Assembly: GCA_017409825.1 (NCBI GenBank)
Contig: JAFQRZ010000001.1
Location: 1 to 64,000 of the forward strand
Source of the DNA: Agathobacter sp.
Lineage (GTDB): Bacteria; Bacillota; Clostridia; Lachnospirales; Lachnospiraceae
Reading direction: 5' to 3'
DNA length: 64,000 bases
The first letter of the stretch is position 1. Each line of letters opens with the position of its first letter. Positions 45,138-53,881 of this stretch are shown piece after piece. Both the position numbers and the translations under genes were made by a program. Under the pieces are notes generated by a model that saw only the letters and a list, made by a program, of their open reading frames with translations, made no database searches and had not been told where the DNA came from.

Positions 45138-46070
45138 ATGAGCGCAAAAGTTTTTGCTGCAAAAACGATGAATAAGCAAAAAGCTGGAAACTTCTTTACC
45201 AGATATTCCCACTGGATTTTACTTTCTCCTTTTTTGCTATTGTTTTTGACTTTGATTATTTTACCAATTATATGTGCAATCGGTCTTTCCTTTACAGACT
45301 TTAATGGAATGGAAACACCAGATATCACATGGTTGGACAATTATATCCGTATCCTTTCCAAGGATTCGGTATTTATGCAGAAGATTCTGCCGAACACCAT
45401 CATCTATGCGGTATTGGTAGGACCGGGCGGATTTATATTGGCATTTATCATGGCGTGGCTTTTATCCCAGCTGGATGACCTTCCACGTACCATTTTGGCA
45501 GTTGTTCTCTATCTGCCATCCATGACTGCCGGTGTAACAGTTTCTACCGTTTGGGCAGTTATTTTCTCTGGTGACAGAACCGGTTATTTAAACAGCTTAT
45601 TACTAAGACTGAATCTGATTCAGTCACCAATTACATGGCTTCAAAATGAAGATACTTTGATGCCGATTATGATTATCGTAGCATTGTGGTCCAGTATGGG
45701 TATCGGTTTCTTATCGATTCTGTCTGGTATCATGAATGTAAACAAGGAGCTTTACGAAGCGGCACGTCTGGATGGCGTAAAGAATCGTGTACAGGAAGCC
45801 TTGTATGTAACGGTTCCATCCATTCGTCCACAGCTTTTGTTTGGTGCGGTTATGGCAGTAGTAAATGCATTTAATTCCGCTGGATTAGGTGTACAGCTAT
45901 CTGGCTCCAATCCAACACCAGGATATGCTGGCTCTATTATTGTAAACCACATTGATGACTTCGGTTTTATTCGATATGAAATGGGCTATGCAGCAGCACT
46001 TTCTGTTGTACTTTTGCTTATCATATCTCTTGCAAGTAAAATCGCATACAAGTTGTTTGGTGATGACTAA
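45138..46070 (+). CDS. sugar ABC transporter permease, MalF/UgpA type
   Basis: A 310-residue inner-membrane subunit with about six helices. The EAA loop that contacts the ATPase is present as EAARLDGVKNRVQEALYVTVPSIRP. It follows the fused binding protein by 18 bases and is followed by its partner permease, so the three probably form one importer. AGGAAAGGAAGG precedes the ATG. Confidence 0.93.
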   Translation: MSAKVFAAKTMNKQKAGNFFTRYSHWILLSPFLLLFLTLIILPIICAIGLSFTDFNGMETPDITWLDNYIRILSKDSVFMQKILPNTIIYAVLVGPGGFILAFIMAWLLSQLDDLPRTILAVVLYLPSMTAGVTVSTVWAVIFSGDRTGYLNSLLLRLNLIQSPITWLQNEDTLMPIMIIVALWSSMGIGFLSILSGIMNVNKELYEAARLDGVKNRVQEALYVTVPSIRPQLLFGAVMAVVNAFNSAGLGVQLSGSNPTPGYAGSIIVNHIDDFGFIRYEMGYAAALSVVLLLIISLASKIAYKLFGDD

Positions 46071-46087
46071 AGGAAAGGGGGAGAAGG

Positions 46088-46969
46088 ATGAGTTCTTTGA
46101 AAAGACAACAAAAAAGAAAATTAAAGAAACTGCGAATGAAGCGTTCGCAATGGCCTGTCTACCTCATGTTATCACCAATGGTGCTGATGTCGGTATTGCC
46201 AATTTTGTATATCGTTTTTACGGCGTTTAAACCAATAGGCGAATTGTTTGCCTATCCACCAAAATTCATTACACTGCGTCCTACATTGGACAACTTTAAG
46301 AAGCTGTTTGAGGCATCAGAGGATACCATATTTCCTTTGTCCATGTATTTGTTTAACAGTATTGTTTCGACAGTTGCAGTAGTTTTTATTGGTTTGGCAA
46401 TTGCAGTAGCAGCGGCATATGTGCTTTCGAAAAAGCGTTTTCATGGTCGTGAAATTATTTTCAAAATGAATACCTTATCCATGATGTTTGTTGCCACTGC
46501 GGTAAGTATTCCAAGGTATTTGATCATTAAGGAAGTAGGATTGATTGACAGCTTTTGGGCGAATATTATTCCGATGCTGGCTACACCAGTAGGAGTATTT
46601 TTGTTGAAGCAGTTTGTAGATCAGCTTCCAGATGCGCTGATTGAAGCCGCAAGGATTGACGGGGCCAACGATTACCAGATTATATGGAAAATCGTTCTTC
46701 CACTTGTAAAACCTGCTTTAGCAACAGTTGCAATCCTCTTATTCCAGAGTTCATGGAACAGTATGGAAGCATCCAAGATGTTTATCAATACAGAATCCTT
46801 AAAGACTTTTGCATTTTATATGAACACCCTGTCTAATTCAGGAAACGGAGTTGCAGGGGTAGGTATTTCTGCGGCGGCTTCGCTGCTTATGTTCCTGCCA
46901 AATGTGGTTCTGTTTGTAATGATGCAGTCTAAGGTAATGAACACGATGGCACATTCTGGAATGAAATAA
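46088..46969 (+). CDS. sugar ABC transporter permease, MalG/UgpE type
   Basis: A 293-residue second permease subunit with about six helices and the EAA loop EAARIDGANDYQIIWKIVLPLVKP. A basic N-terminal stretch (KRQQKRKLKKLRMKR) precedes the first helix. It pairs with the permease encoded 17 bases upstream. A strong GGAAAGGGGGAGAAGG ribosome site precedes the ATG. Confidence 0.93.
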   Translation: MSSLKRQQKRKLKKLRMKRSQWPVYLMLSPMVLMSVLPILYIVFTAFKPIGELFAYPPKFITLRPTLDNFKKLFEASEDTIFPLSMYLFNSIVSTVAVVFIGLAIAVAAAYVLSKKRFHGREIIFKMNTLSMMFVATAVSIPRYLIIKEVGLIDSFWANIIPMLATPVGVFLLKQFVDQLPDALIEAARIDGANDYQIIWKIVLPLVKPALATVAILLFQSSWNSMEASKMFINTESLKTFAFYMNTLSNSGNGVAGVGISAAASLLMFLPNVVLFVMMQSKVMNTMAHSGMK

Positions 46970-46988
46970 CCTGAAAGGAGAAGAGAGT

Positions 46989-48995
46989 ATGAAAAAGTGT
47001 AAAGTATTGCTGACACTTTTACTTACTGCTTGCATCATTTTGCTGACACCAGCAACTGTAGCAGCAGAAAGTGCAGCAACATATACATATACGCCATCCG
47101 TTAATGGGGCATGGGTTCGTACGCAGGATGCCTATCAGGTTACCGAGGTGATTTTACAGGAGATTACGTTAACTCAGCCACAGGATATGCTGGTAAAGGA
47201 CAGTATTTTATATATTGCAGATTCCGGCAGCGGAAAAGTGGTTTTATACAATTTGGAAACTGAAGCGGTTACGGAATGGGGCGTTGGTGATTTGTCATCT
47301 CCGGTAGGCCTGTTTCTGACCGATGACAATCAGCTTTATGTAGCAGATAATACTGCTGGTGAGGTTGTAGTATTTAATGAAAATGGTGAAGTAACAAAAC
47401 GTTATGGAAGACCAACCACCGCAACCTTTGGTTCGGATGCGACCTATCGTCCATCCAAACTGGTGGTAAATGAAAGTGGAACCATTTATGTCGTATCCGA
47501 AGGTTCCTATGATGGTATGATTCAGCTGGATGAGAATGGAGAGTTTCTGGGATATTTTGGATACAATAACAATCCGTTGACAGCTTGGGATTATATCGCA
47601 GACTATTTCTTCACAGATGAAATGAAGGCACAGCTTACCAATCGTGTACCTTATTCCTTCAAAAATGCAGCTATCGATGAAAAAGGGATGATTTATACCG
47701 TAACACAGTCTGCAGAAGGAAATGCGCTGAAAAAGCATGATGTGGCAGGTCATAATCTGCTGGATGATGAAATGGTAGATGAGGTGGATTTTGTAGATGT
47801 ATGCATTGGTTCCGGTAAACGTATTTATACGGTAACTGGGACAGGACTTTTGTTTGAATACGATGCAAATGGAGAGATGCTGTTTACCTTTGGCGGAAGA
47901 GCGATCGCAGAAGAACGAAATGGTGTATTCACTACCGTATCGGCTATCACATGTGATGAAAATGGTCATTTATATGTACTGGATGCAGAGCGTGGTCTGG
48001 TACATATTATGAAGGCTACGGATTATGCAAAGAATTATCATGATGCCATTGACCTATATAATTTAGGAGATTATGAAGGTAGTGCTCAGCTTTGGAAGCA
48101 TATCAAAGCAGTAGGCGGAACCAGCTATTATGCAGAAAATTATTTAGGACAATGCCTGTTTGAACAGGGTGATTATAAAGGTGCTGCAAACCATTATAAG
48201 CAGGCAGGAAATATCGATGGTTATTCGGATGCATACTGGCAGATACGAAATGACGATATTGCAGCAGTCTTTCCATTTATTATGATAGCCATTCTTATTT
48301 ATTTGGCAGCAAGCTTTCTCATCAAGCGTTTTTATAAGCCAGTGGAGAAAGAAACGAAACCAAATATTTGGAAAGAGGATATCCAGATGCTTTTCAAAAT
48401 ACTAAAGCATCCAATTGATACATTCTACGAAATCAGACGTGAGAATAAAGGGCATATGGGAACTGCATTTGCCTTGTATGTTGTAGAATACATATTGTTT
48501 TTGGCATACTTTTTAGGCTCAGGATTTGTATTGATTGGAAACTCTAATCAATATGCGTCAGTAATATTCCTGACATGTATTTTCTGGGCACCAGTTATGC
48601 TTTTTGTAGTAAGTAACTTCTTAGTATGTGAGGTCGGAGAAGGAAAGGCTCGTTTTAGAGATGTGTTTATTTCTACGGCATATGTGTTGGCACCATACAC
48701 GGTGTTTATGCCATTTGTAATTTTGATTTCACATATTATAACAGGTAATGAATTAGCATTGCTTGAGTTAGGAATTATCGCAATTCTAGGATGGGTAGTG
48801 ATTAATCTTTTGATTGCTACAAAAGAAATTCATGTATTTGAAATGGGAGAAGCCATTGTACATCTTTTGATTACGGCATTTTTGATGGCAGTAATCGTAT
48901 TGGCAGTTTCCTTAATATTTATGTTGTGCGAAGAAATGATTGATATGATCATTTCTGTGATAAAGGAGGTGTACTATCGTGTCTTCTTATCTTAA
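46989..48995 (+). CDS. NHL-propeller/TPR/Yip1-domain membrane protein
   Basis: A 668-residue protein with an unusual layout. A signal peptide (1-~26) is followed by a beta-propeller of NHL-type repeats (about 50-345), seen in repeated patterns such as LYIADSGSGKVVLYN, LYVADNTAGEVVVFNENGEV and LYVLDAERGLVHIM. A short TPR-like helical pair (about 351-415, DLYNLGDYEGSAQLWKHI... FEQGDYKGAANHY) precedes one membrane helix (427-446). A C-terminal Yip1-like region (about 480-668) has around five helices. The propeller faces outside. It lies between permease genes and a DUF5696-type gene and may help organise uptake at the membrane; no function is established. The next gene begins 17 bases before its stop. 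Confidence 0.8.
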   Translation: MKKCKVLLTLLLTACIILLTPATVAAESAATYTYTPSVNGAWVRTQDAYQVTEVILQEITLTQPQDMLVKDSILYIADSGSGKVVLYNLETEAVTEWGVGDLSSPVGLFLTDDNQLYVADNTAGEVVVFNENGEVTKRYGRPTTATFGSDATYRPSKLVVNESGTIYVVSEGSYDGMIQLDENGEFLGYFGYNNNPLTAWDYIADYFFTDEMKAQLTNRVPYSFKNAAIDEKGMIYTVTQSAEGNALKKHDVAGHNLLDDEMVDEVDFVDVCIGSGKRIYTVTGTGLLFEYDANGEMLFTFGGRAIAEERNGVFTTVSAITCDENGHLYVLDAERGLVHIMKATDYAKNYHDAIDLYNLGDYEGSAQLWKHIKAVGGTSYYAENYLGQCLFEQGDYKGAANHYKQAGNIDGYSDAYWQIRNDDIAAVFPFIMIAILIYLAASFLIKRFYKPVEKETKPNIWKEDIQMLFKILKHPIDTFYEIRRENKGHMGTAFALYVVEYILFLAYFLGSGFVLIGNSNQYASVIFLTCIFWAPVMLFVVSNFLVCEVGEGKARFRDVFISTAYVLAPYTVFMPFVILISHIITGNELALLELGIIAILGWVVINLLIATKEIHVFEMGEAIVHLLITAFLMAVIVLAVSLIFMLCEEMIDMIISVIKEVYYRVFLS

Positions 48996-51273
48996 AAAAA
49001 TAGCTCCTTTGGCAATGGCGGGCGTGATGCTTTTTACCACGGCATGTGGAACAAACTTAACAGATGATTATGAGATTAGCGAGGCCTTGCTGGGAAATGT
49101 GGACATGGAACAGCTTTCCTCCAATCGTTTTACACAGTTAGAGCCAGAGGGAACGAAGCCACTTCCGGAATACAAATTAGATGGTTATACGCTAGTAGCA
49201 GAAAATGACAAGCTAGCACTTTTTGTGAAGGAAGAAATAGCCAGTATTCGAGTACTGAATAAGGAAAGTGGATATGTATGGGGTGCTTTGGAAAACGAAG
49301 ATCCTGAAAACCTGAATAATACATGGAGCTCCTTTGCACAGTCAGTAGTGAGTATTTCTTACATGGATGAGACCGGTGCTATCAAGCAAATCGGTGCAGG
49401 GAATAAGAATGCAGATTGTGAGTTTGATTATTTTGACAATGGATTTGTCTGTGAGGTGGATTTTGGCAGAAAAGTAGATATCAGTTTAGAGGCAAAGGTT
49501 ACCTTAGATGAGGATCACATTACTTTTTCTGTAGACGATAACACCATTGTGGAGGATGGAGACAATTTCATTGCATCCATTTATTTCCTGCCATTTTTAG
49601 GAAGTACACAGGAAGACCAGGCAGATGGATACCTATTCGTTCCAGATGGAAGCGGAGCACTTCTACGCTATCAGAATGCGGCAAAATATTTAAAAAACTA
49701 TTCTGGCCGCGTATACGGTGTTGACTATGCAATTGATACCTTAAATGAGTTAAATGACTTAGCTTCGAATCGTCCAGTAGAGTTCTTAAAATCAGAGAAC
49801 ACAGTTACCATGCCAGTATATGGCTTGACACTTGGTGTAGATGATGAAGCCGTGTTCGGACGAGTAACAAATGGCGATTCCTATGCTTATATAAATGCTT
49901 CTCCTGCGGGACTTACCGTTCCGTACAACTGGGTTTCTGCATCATTTTTATACAGACAGGTTTATTCGCAGCCTATCTCAAAGAATGGAGCAGGTGTGCC
50001 GGTTGTGCAAAAGGAAGCAAATACAGTGAATCCGTCATTGGAAGTATACTTTCTTGCGAATGAGGATGCGAATTATAGCGGCATGGCAAGACGGTATGCA
50101 GATATTTTGACAAAAGAGGGTGTGTTAGAGAACAACCTTCTTTCGAATGCTCCACAGGTCGCTTTGGATTATGTGGCTGCAGATGTAGAGAAAGGATTAT
50201 TAATCAACTCTACAAAAGAAATTACAAGCCTAAGCTATATCTCGGAAGCCATGAAGGGATTAGAGGAAGCAGGAATCGAAAACATTGCACTTACCATAAA
50301 GGGCTGGCAGGCTGGAGGCTTAAGTGGATATAAAAAGTCAGAAACTTACAAGGAGACAGAGCTTGGCAGCTTTCAGGAACTTGCTGATGTGCAGAAGCTT
50401 TTAGCAGAAAAGAATGGTTCGGTTTTCCTTTACAGTGACCCACTTCGAGCAACTGAGATTCAGATTAATAGTCGACAGGATGCAGGAATTACACTCTCAC
50501 AAAGTACGATTAAAAAGACTGCCGTAGAAAAGGACGCATTCCTGGAAGATATTTGGTATTTAAAGACAGAGCTGGGGATGGAATACCTTCAAAAACAGTT
50601 GGAAGTAGTGGAAGACTACGGACTTCAGATGGCAATTGATGGTGGAAATCTTCTGTATGGAGAGTATTTATCAGGCAGCTTTGTATCGCGAGAGGATATA
50701 AAGACGAGACTTAGCGAGATTTATGGCGAAATAGCGACAGAGGAAGGTTTGACATTGTTTAATCCAAACCAGTACCTGCTCAAATATACGAGCGTATATC
50801 GTAATACACCTGTATCCGGAAGTCAGGATCTCTATGAAACCGACTCGGTACCATTTTTACAGCTGGTACTCTCTGGCAATATGACACTGATAGCACCATA
50901 TGCAAACGATGGTTTTTATTCTAAAATTGATTTGCTAAAGAGTATTGAATATAATGTATATCCTTCTTATCTTTTAACAGAGGTAGATAATGTAGAGCTG
51001 GTAGATACCACGCTTTGCAATGAAAGCTCTACAAAATATACAAACTGGAAAGCTACCATTGAGGCATCTTATCATTTTGTAAGTGATGTATTAGAGCAGG
51101 TGGAAGGGCAGAAGATGCTAAAGCATGAACGCATCAACGAGAGTGTTTTTGCAGTAACATATGAAAATGGCATCATTTATGTAAATTATGGTGCGTCAGA
51201 TTATGATTTGGGTAATGGAACTGTAATTCAGGCAGAAAATGCTTTATATGTGCCATCCGCTACAACAGAGTAA
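48979..51273 (+). CDS. DUF5696-type surface lipoprotein
   Basis: A 764-residue lipoprotein: signal MSSYLKKIAPLAMAGVMLFTTAC with Cys23 as the lipid site. The start is a GTG at 48979 behind AAAGGAGGTG, overlapping the upstream gene by 17 bases. The segment YLFVPDGSGALLRYQN and the beta-rich N-terminal half followed by a helical/barrel-like half fit what I recall of DUF5696, a family found with sugar ABC transporters in Firmicutes. Its role is unknown; a carbohydrate-binding or glycosidase-like surface protein is possible. Permease genes lie on both sides, so it may work with the second importer. Confidence 0.72.
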   Translation: MSSYLKKIAPLAMAGVMLFTTACGTNLTDDYEISEALLGNVDMEQLSSNRFTQLEPEGTKPLPEYKLDGYTLVAENDKLALFVKEEIASIRVLNKESGYVWGALENEDPENLNNTWSSFAQSVVSISYMDETGAIKQIGAGNKNADCEFDYFDNGFVCEVDFGRKVDISLEAKVTLDEDHITFSVDDNTIVEDGDNFIASIYFLPFLGSTQEDQADGYLFVPDGSGALLRYQNAAKYLKNYSGRVYGVDYAIDTLNELNDLASNRPVEFLKSENTVTMPVYGLTLGVDDEAVFGRVTNGDSYAYINASPAGLTVPYNWVSASFLYRQVYSQPISKNGAGVPVVQKEANTVNPSLEVYFLANEDANYSGMARRYADILTKEGVLENNLLSNAPQVALDYVAADVEKGLLINSTKEITSLSYISEAMKGLEEAGIENIALTIKGWQAGGLSGYKKSETYKETELGSFQELADVQKLLAEKNGSVFLYSDPLRATEIQINSRQDAGITLSQSTIKKTAVEKDAFLEDIWYLKTELGMEYLQKQLEVVEDYGLQMAIDGGNLLYGEYLSGSFVSREDIKTRLSEIYGEIATEEGLTLFNPNQYLLKYTSVYRNTPVSGSQDLYETDSVPFLQLVLSGNMTLIAPYANDGFYSKIDLLKSIEYNVYPSYLLTEVDNVELVDTTLCNESSTKYTNWKATIEASYHFVSDVLEQVEGQKMLKHERINESVFAVTYENGIIYVNYGASDYDLGNGTVIQAENALYVPSATTE

Positions 51274-51288
51274 GGAGGGGAATAGAAC

Positions 51289-52158
51289 ATGAAAAATAGA
51301 AAACTCTCATTAAAAAGTAAAGATGCTCTGTTGGGTGGCGCGTTCATGATGCCGTGGCTCCTTGGACTTTTGATTTTTACCATGTTTCCACTTATTTATT
51401 CGATTTGGCTTAGCTTGTGTCAGGTTGAATTTAGTGCAGATGGTATTCTCACATCCTTTGTGGGAATTCAGTGGTACAAAGAGGCACTTACAGCAGATGC
51501 AAATTTTGTTAAGGATATGACCAGTACTTTGCAGTCTATCGTGTTTTCTACTCCAATGATACTGGTTTTTTCGGTAATTTTAGCATTGCTTTTGAACAGA
51601 CCATTACGAGGTCGTGCATTTTTCCGCGCATTGTATTTCTTCCCTGTTATTATTATCAGTGGACCGGTTATGTCAAAGCTTATGAGCAATCAGGCATTTA
51701 CAATTATTAATCCGGAACAGTTTGCGGTTTATCAGGTGTTGGAAAATCTTCCGGGTTTGATTTCCGTACCTCTTTGCTATATCTTTGATAATATCGTAAT
51801 TATTTTGTGGTATTCGGGGGTACAGACGCTGATTATTCTGGCTGGATTACAGAAGATTGGAGATCCAATATATGAAGCAGCGTCAATCGATGGAGCTACC
51901 GCATGGCAGAAATTCTGGAAAATCACATTGCCACATTTAAGACCGATGATTTTGGTTTCGGCGGCTTATACCGTAGTGGATTTGTCTGGAAAAACCACAA
52001 CGGCAATGCATACTTTGATTGAAAAGAATATGATGAATATTGAAAAACCATATTCTTATTCAGCAGCACTTTCGTGGTTATATACGATTGTAGTATTATT
52101 GATTTTAGGAATTATTTTCCTTATTTTGAAGGAAAGGAGGGAACCAAAACATGTTTAA
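51289..52158 (+). CDS. sugar ABC transporter permease, second pair, MalF type
   Basis: A 289-residue permease with six predicted helices and the EAA loop EAASIDGATAWQKFWKITLPHLRP. It is distinct from the permease at 45138 in sequence and loop. TAAGGAGGGGAATAG precedes the ATG. Its end overlaps the next permease gene by 8 bases. Confidence 0.93.
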   Translation: MKNRKLSLKSKDALLGGAFMMPWLLGLLIFTMFPLIYSIWLSLCQVEFSADGILTSFVGIQWYKEALTADANFVKDMTSTLQSIVFSTPMILVFSVILALLLNRPLRGRAFFRALYFFPVIIISGPVMSKLMSNQAFTIINPEQFAVYQVLENLPGLISVPLCYIFDNIVIILWYSGVQTLIILAGLQKIGDPIYEAASIDGATAWQKFWKITLPHLRPMILVSAAYTVVDLSGKTTTAMHTLIEKNMMNIEKPYSYSAALSWLYTIVVLLILGIIFLILKERREPKHV

Positions 52159-53065
52159 GAAAAATAACAAAGAAAATATAAAGGTACATGCAAAGGCATT
52201 TGGTGTAGATGCAATCGTATATTTTCTGTTGATTTGTATCGGATTTGTATTTTTATATCCTTTGCTTTACATGGTGGTAACCTCTCTTATGTGTACGGAA
52301 GATTTGATCAATCCTACGATTTCCTGGGTGCCAACCAGAATCGATTTGTCAAACTTTGAAATGGTCTGGTCCGTACTCGACTATCCAACCAGTTTGGGAG
52401 TAAGTGTGGGATTTTCCGTGGCATGTGCAGTGCTTCAGACAATATCCTGTGCACTTATGGGATATGCGATGTCACGATTCCATATACCATTTAAGATGCT
52501 TTGGATGGCACTTCTTATATTTATTTTTATAATTCCTGCGGATGTAGTAACCATTCCAAGATACATATTGTTTAATGAATTAAAACTGATTGGTTCGCCT
52601 CTTGCAATGGTGCTTCCAGCAGCTTTAGGACAAGGGTTGAAGAGTTCCATCTTTGTATTGATATTTATGCAGGCGTTTAACGCCGTTCCAAAATCTTATG
52701 ACGAAGCGGCTCAGTTGGATGGAGCCGGTAGATTAAAGGTATTCTTCATCGTTGCATTGCCGATGGCAATTCCTTCTATCGTACTTTGCTTATTATTCTC
52801 ATTGGTATGGTACTGGAACGAAACAGCACAGGTAGCGATGTTAATTGGCGGAGATTTTCAGACCTTACCATTACAGCTGGATGCGTTCAATTCCTTATTT
52901 GGAGCGTCCTTCTCTACAGATTTTGGAGATACGGCAAATCGTTTGAACGAACGTTATCAGTTTGCAGCGACACTTCTTACTATTGTGCCACTTATTTTAT
53001 TCTATCTGGTAATGCAGAAGCAATTTGTAAAAGGTATTGAATCTGCTGGTATCACAGGTGAATAA
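52151..53065 (+). CDS. sugar ABC transporter permease, second pair, MalG type
   Basis: A 304-residue permease with six helices and the EAA loop EAAQLDGAGRLKVFFIVALPMAIP. The 8-base overlap with the upstream gene indicates translational coupling. The ribosome site AAGGAGGG lies inside the previous gene. The partner binding protein may be the lipoprotein at 27943 or the DUF5696-type lipoprotein. Confidence 0.93.
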   Translation: MFKKNNKENIKVHAKAFGVDAIVYFLLICIGFVFLYPLLYMVVTSLMCTEDLINPTISWVPTRIDLSNFEMVWSVLDYPTSLGVSVGFSVACAVLQTISCALMGYAMSRFHIPFKMLWMALLIFIFIIPADVVTIPRYILFNELKLIGSPLAMVLPAALGQGLKSSIFVLIFMQAFNAVPKSYDEAAQLDGAGRLKVFFIVALPMAIPSIVLCLLFSLVWYWNETAQVAMLIGGDFQTLPLQLDAFNSLFGASFSTDFGDTANRLNERYQFAATLLTIVPLILFYLVMQKQFVKGIESAGITGE

Positions 53066-53092
53066 GGCTGAATTTTGAAGGGAGAAAAGCAC

Positions 53093-53821
53093 ATGGCAAA
53101 TACAATAAAACTAGAAAATAAAGGTCATACCCTGGTGATTGCGCATCGAGGAATGAGTGGGATCGAACCAGAAAATACGAATGCAGCATTTATTGCAGCG
53201 GGAAACCGTACCCTGTATGGAATTGAATCTGATGTGCATAAAACAGCGGATGGCAAGTATGTGATGATGCACGATGCCAATACACTTCGTATGTCTGGGG
53301 ACGACATCGAAATCGGCAAGGCTACATATGAAACTCTTCGTAATATTCGTTTGAAGGAAAAGAATGGAAAAAGGGGCAGAACAGACCTTCGAATCCCTTC
53401 TTTAGAAGAATATCTGGGTATTTGTAAATATTATGAAAAACAGGCGATTCTGGAGTTAAAGGATGATTTTACCGCAGAGGATGTAGATGAAATCTGTTGC
53501 ATTGTGGAGGATATGGAATATATGGAACATACCATGTTTATATCCTTTAAAATAAATAACTTACTATTATTAAAGGCTCGTTGTCCAAAGCAGCCAGCAC
53601 AATATTTAGTAGAACAGCCTATTGATGATGCTTTTATTCAGGAAATGGCAGATAAAAATATAGGTATCGATGCTCGTCAGGACTTGTTTACCGAAGAAAT
53701 CATGCAGAAATGTCGTGCGAAGGGTGTAGAGACTAATGCATGGACTGTAAATAAGCCAGAGGATGCAAGAAAACTTATGGATTGGGGTATTGATTACATT
53801 ACAACCAATATTTTGGAGTAG
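53093..53821 (+). CDS. glycerophosphodiester phosphodiesterase
   Basis: A 242-residue GDPD-family TIM barrel. The catalytic motif is AHRGMSGIEPENT (His18, Arg19, Glu27), followed by GIESDVH and the second histidine in VMMHDANT. Such enzymes release glycerol-3-phosphate from glycerophosphodiesters. There is no signal peptide, so it is cytoplasmic. GAAGGGAGAAAAG precedes the ATG; the in-frame TTG at 53075 lies before it. Its presence in a glycosidase operon is notable and suggests phosphodiester-bearing or lipid-derived substrates. Confidence 0.9.
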   Translation: MANTIKLENKGHTLVIAHRGMSGIEPENTNAAFIAAGNRTLYGIESDVHKTADGKYVMMHDANTLRMSGDDIEIGKATYETLRNIRLKEKNGKRGRTDLRIPSLEEYLGICKYYEKQAILELKDDFTAEDVDEICCIVEDMEYMEHTMFISFKINNLLLLKARCPKQPAQYLVEQPIDDAFIQEMADKNIGIDARQDLFTEEIMQKCRAKGVETNAWTVNKPEDARKLMDWGIDYITTNILE

Positions 53822-53834
53822 TATGATGTAAAAT

Positions 53835-53860
53835 GGGGCTGCATAGTTGGATGTAGCCCC
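53835..53860 (+). terminator. hairpin between the phosphodiesterase and metallophosphatase genes
   Basis: GGGGCTGCAT (53835-53844) pairs with ATGTAGCCCC (53851-53860) with one mismatch; TTCTTACC follows. It is probably a weak or partial terminator or an mRNA end stabiliser, since the next gene begins 22 bases later without an evident promoter. Confidence 0.5.
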
Positions 53861-53881
53861 TTCTTACCAAAGGAGATTATC

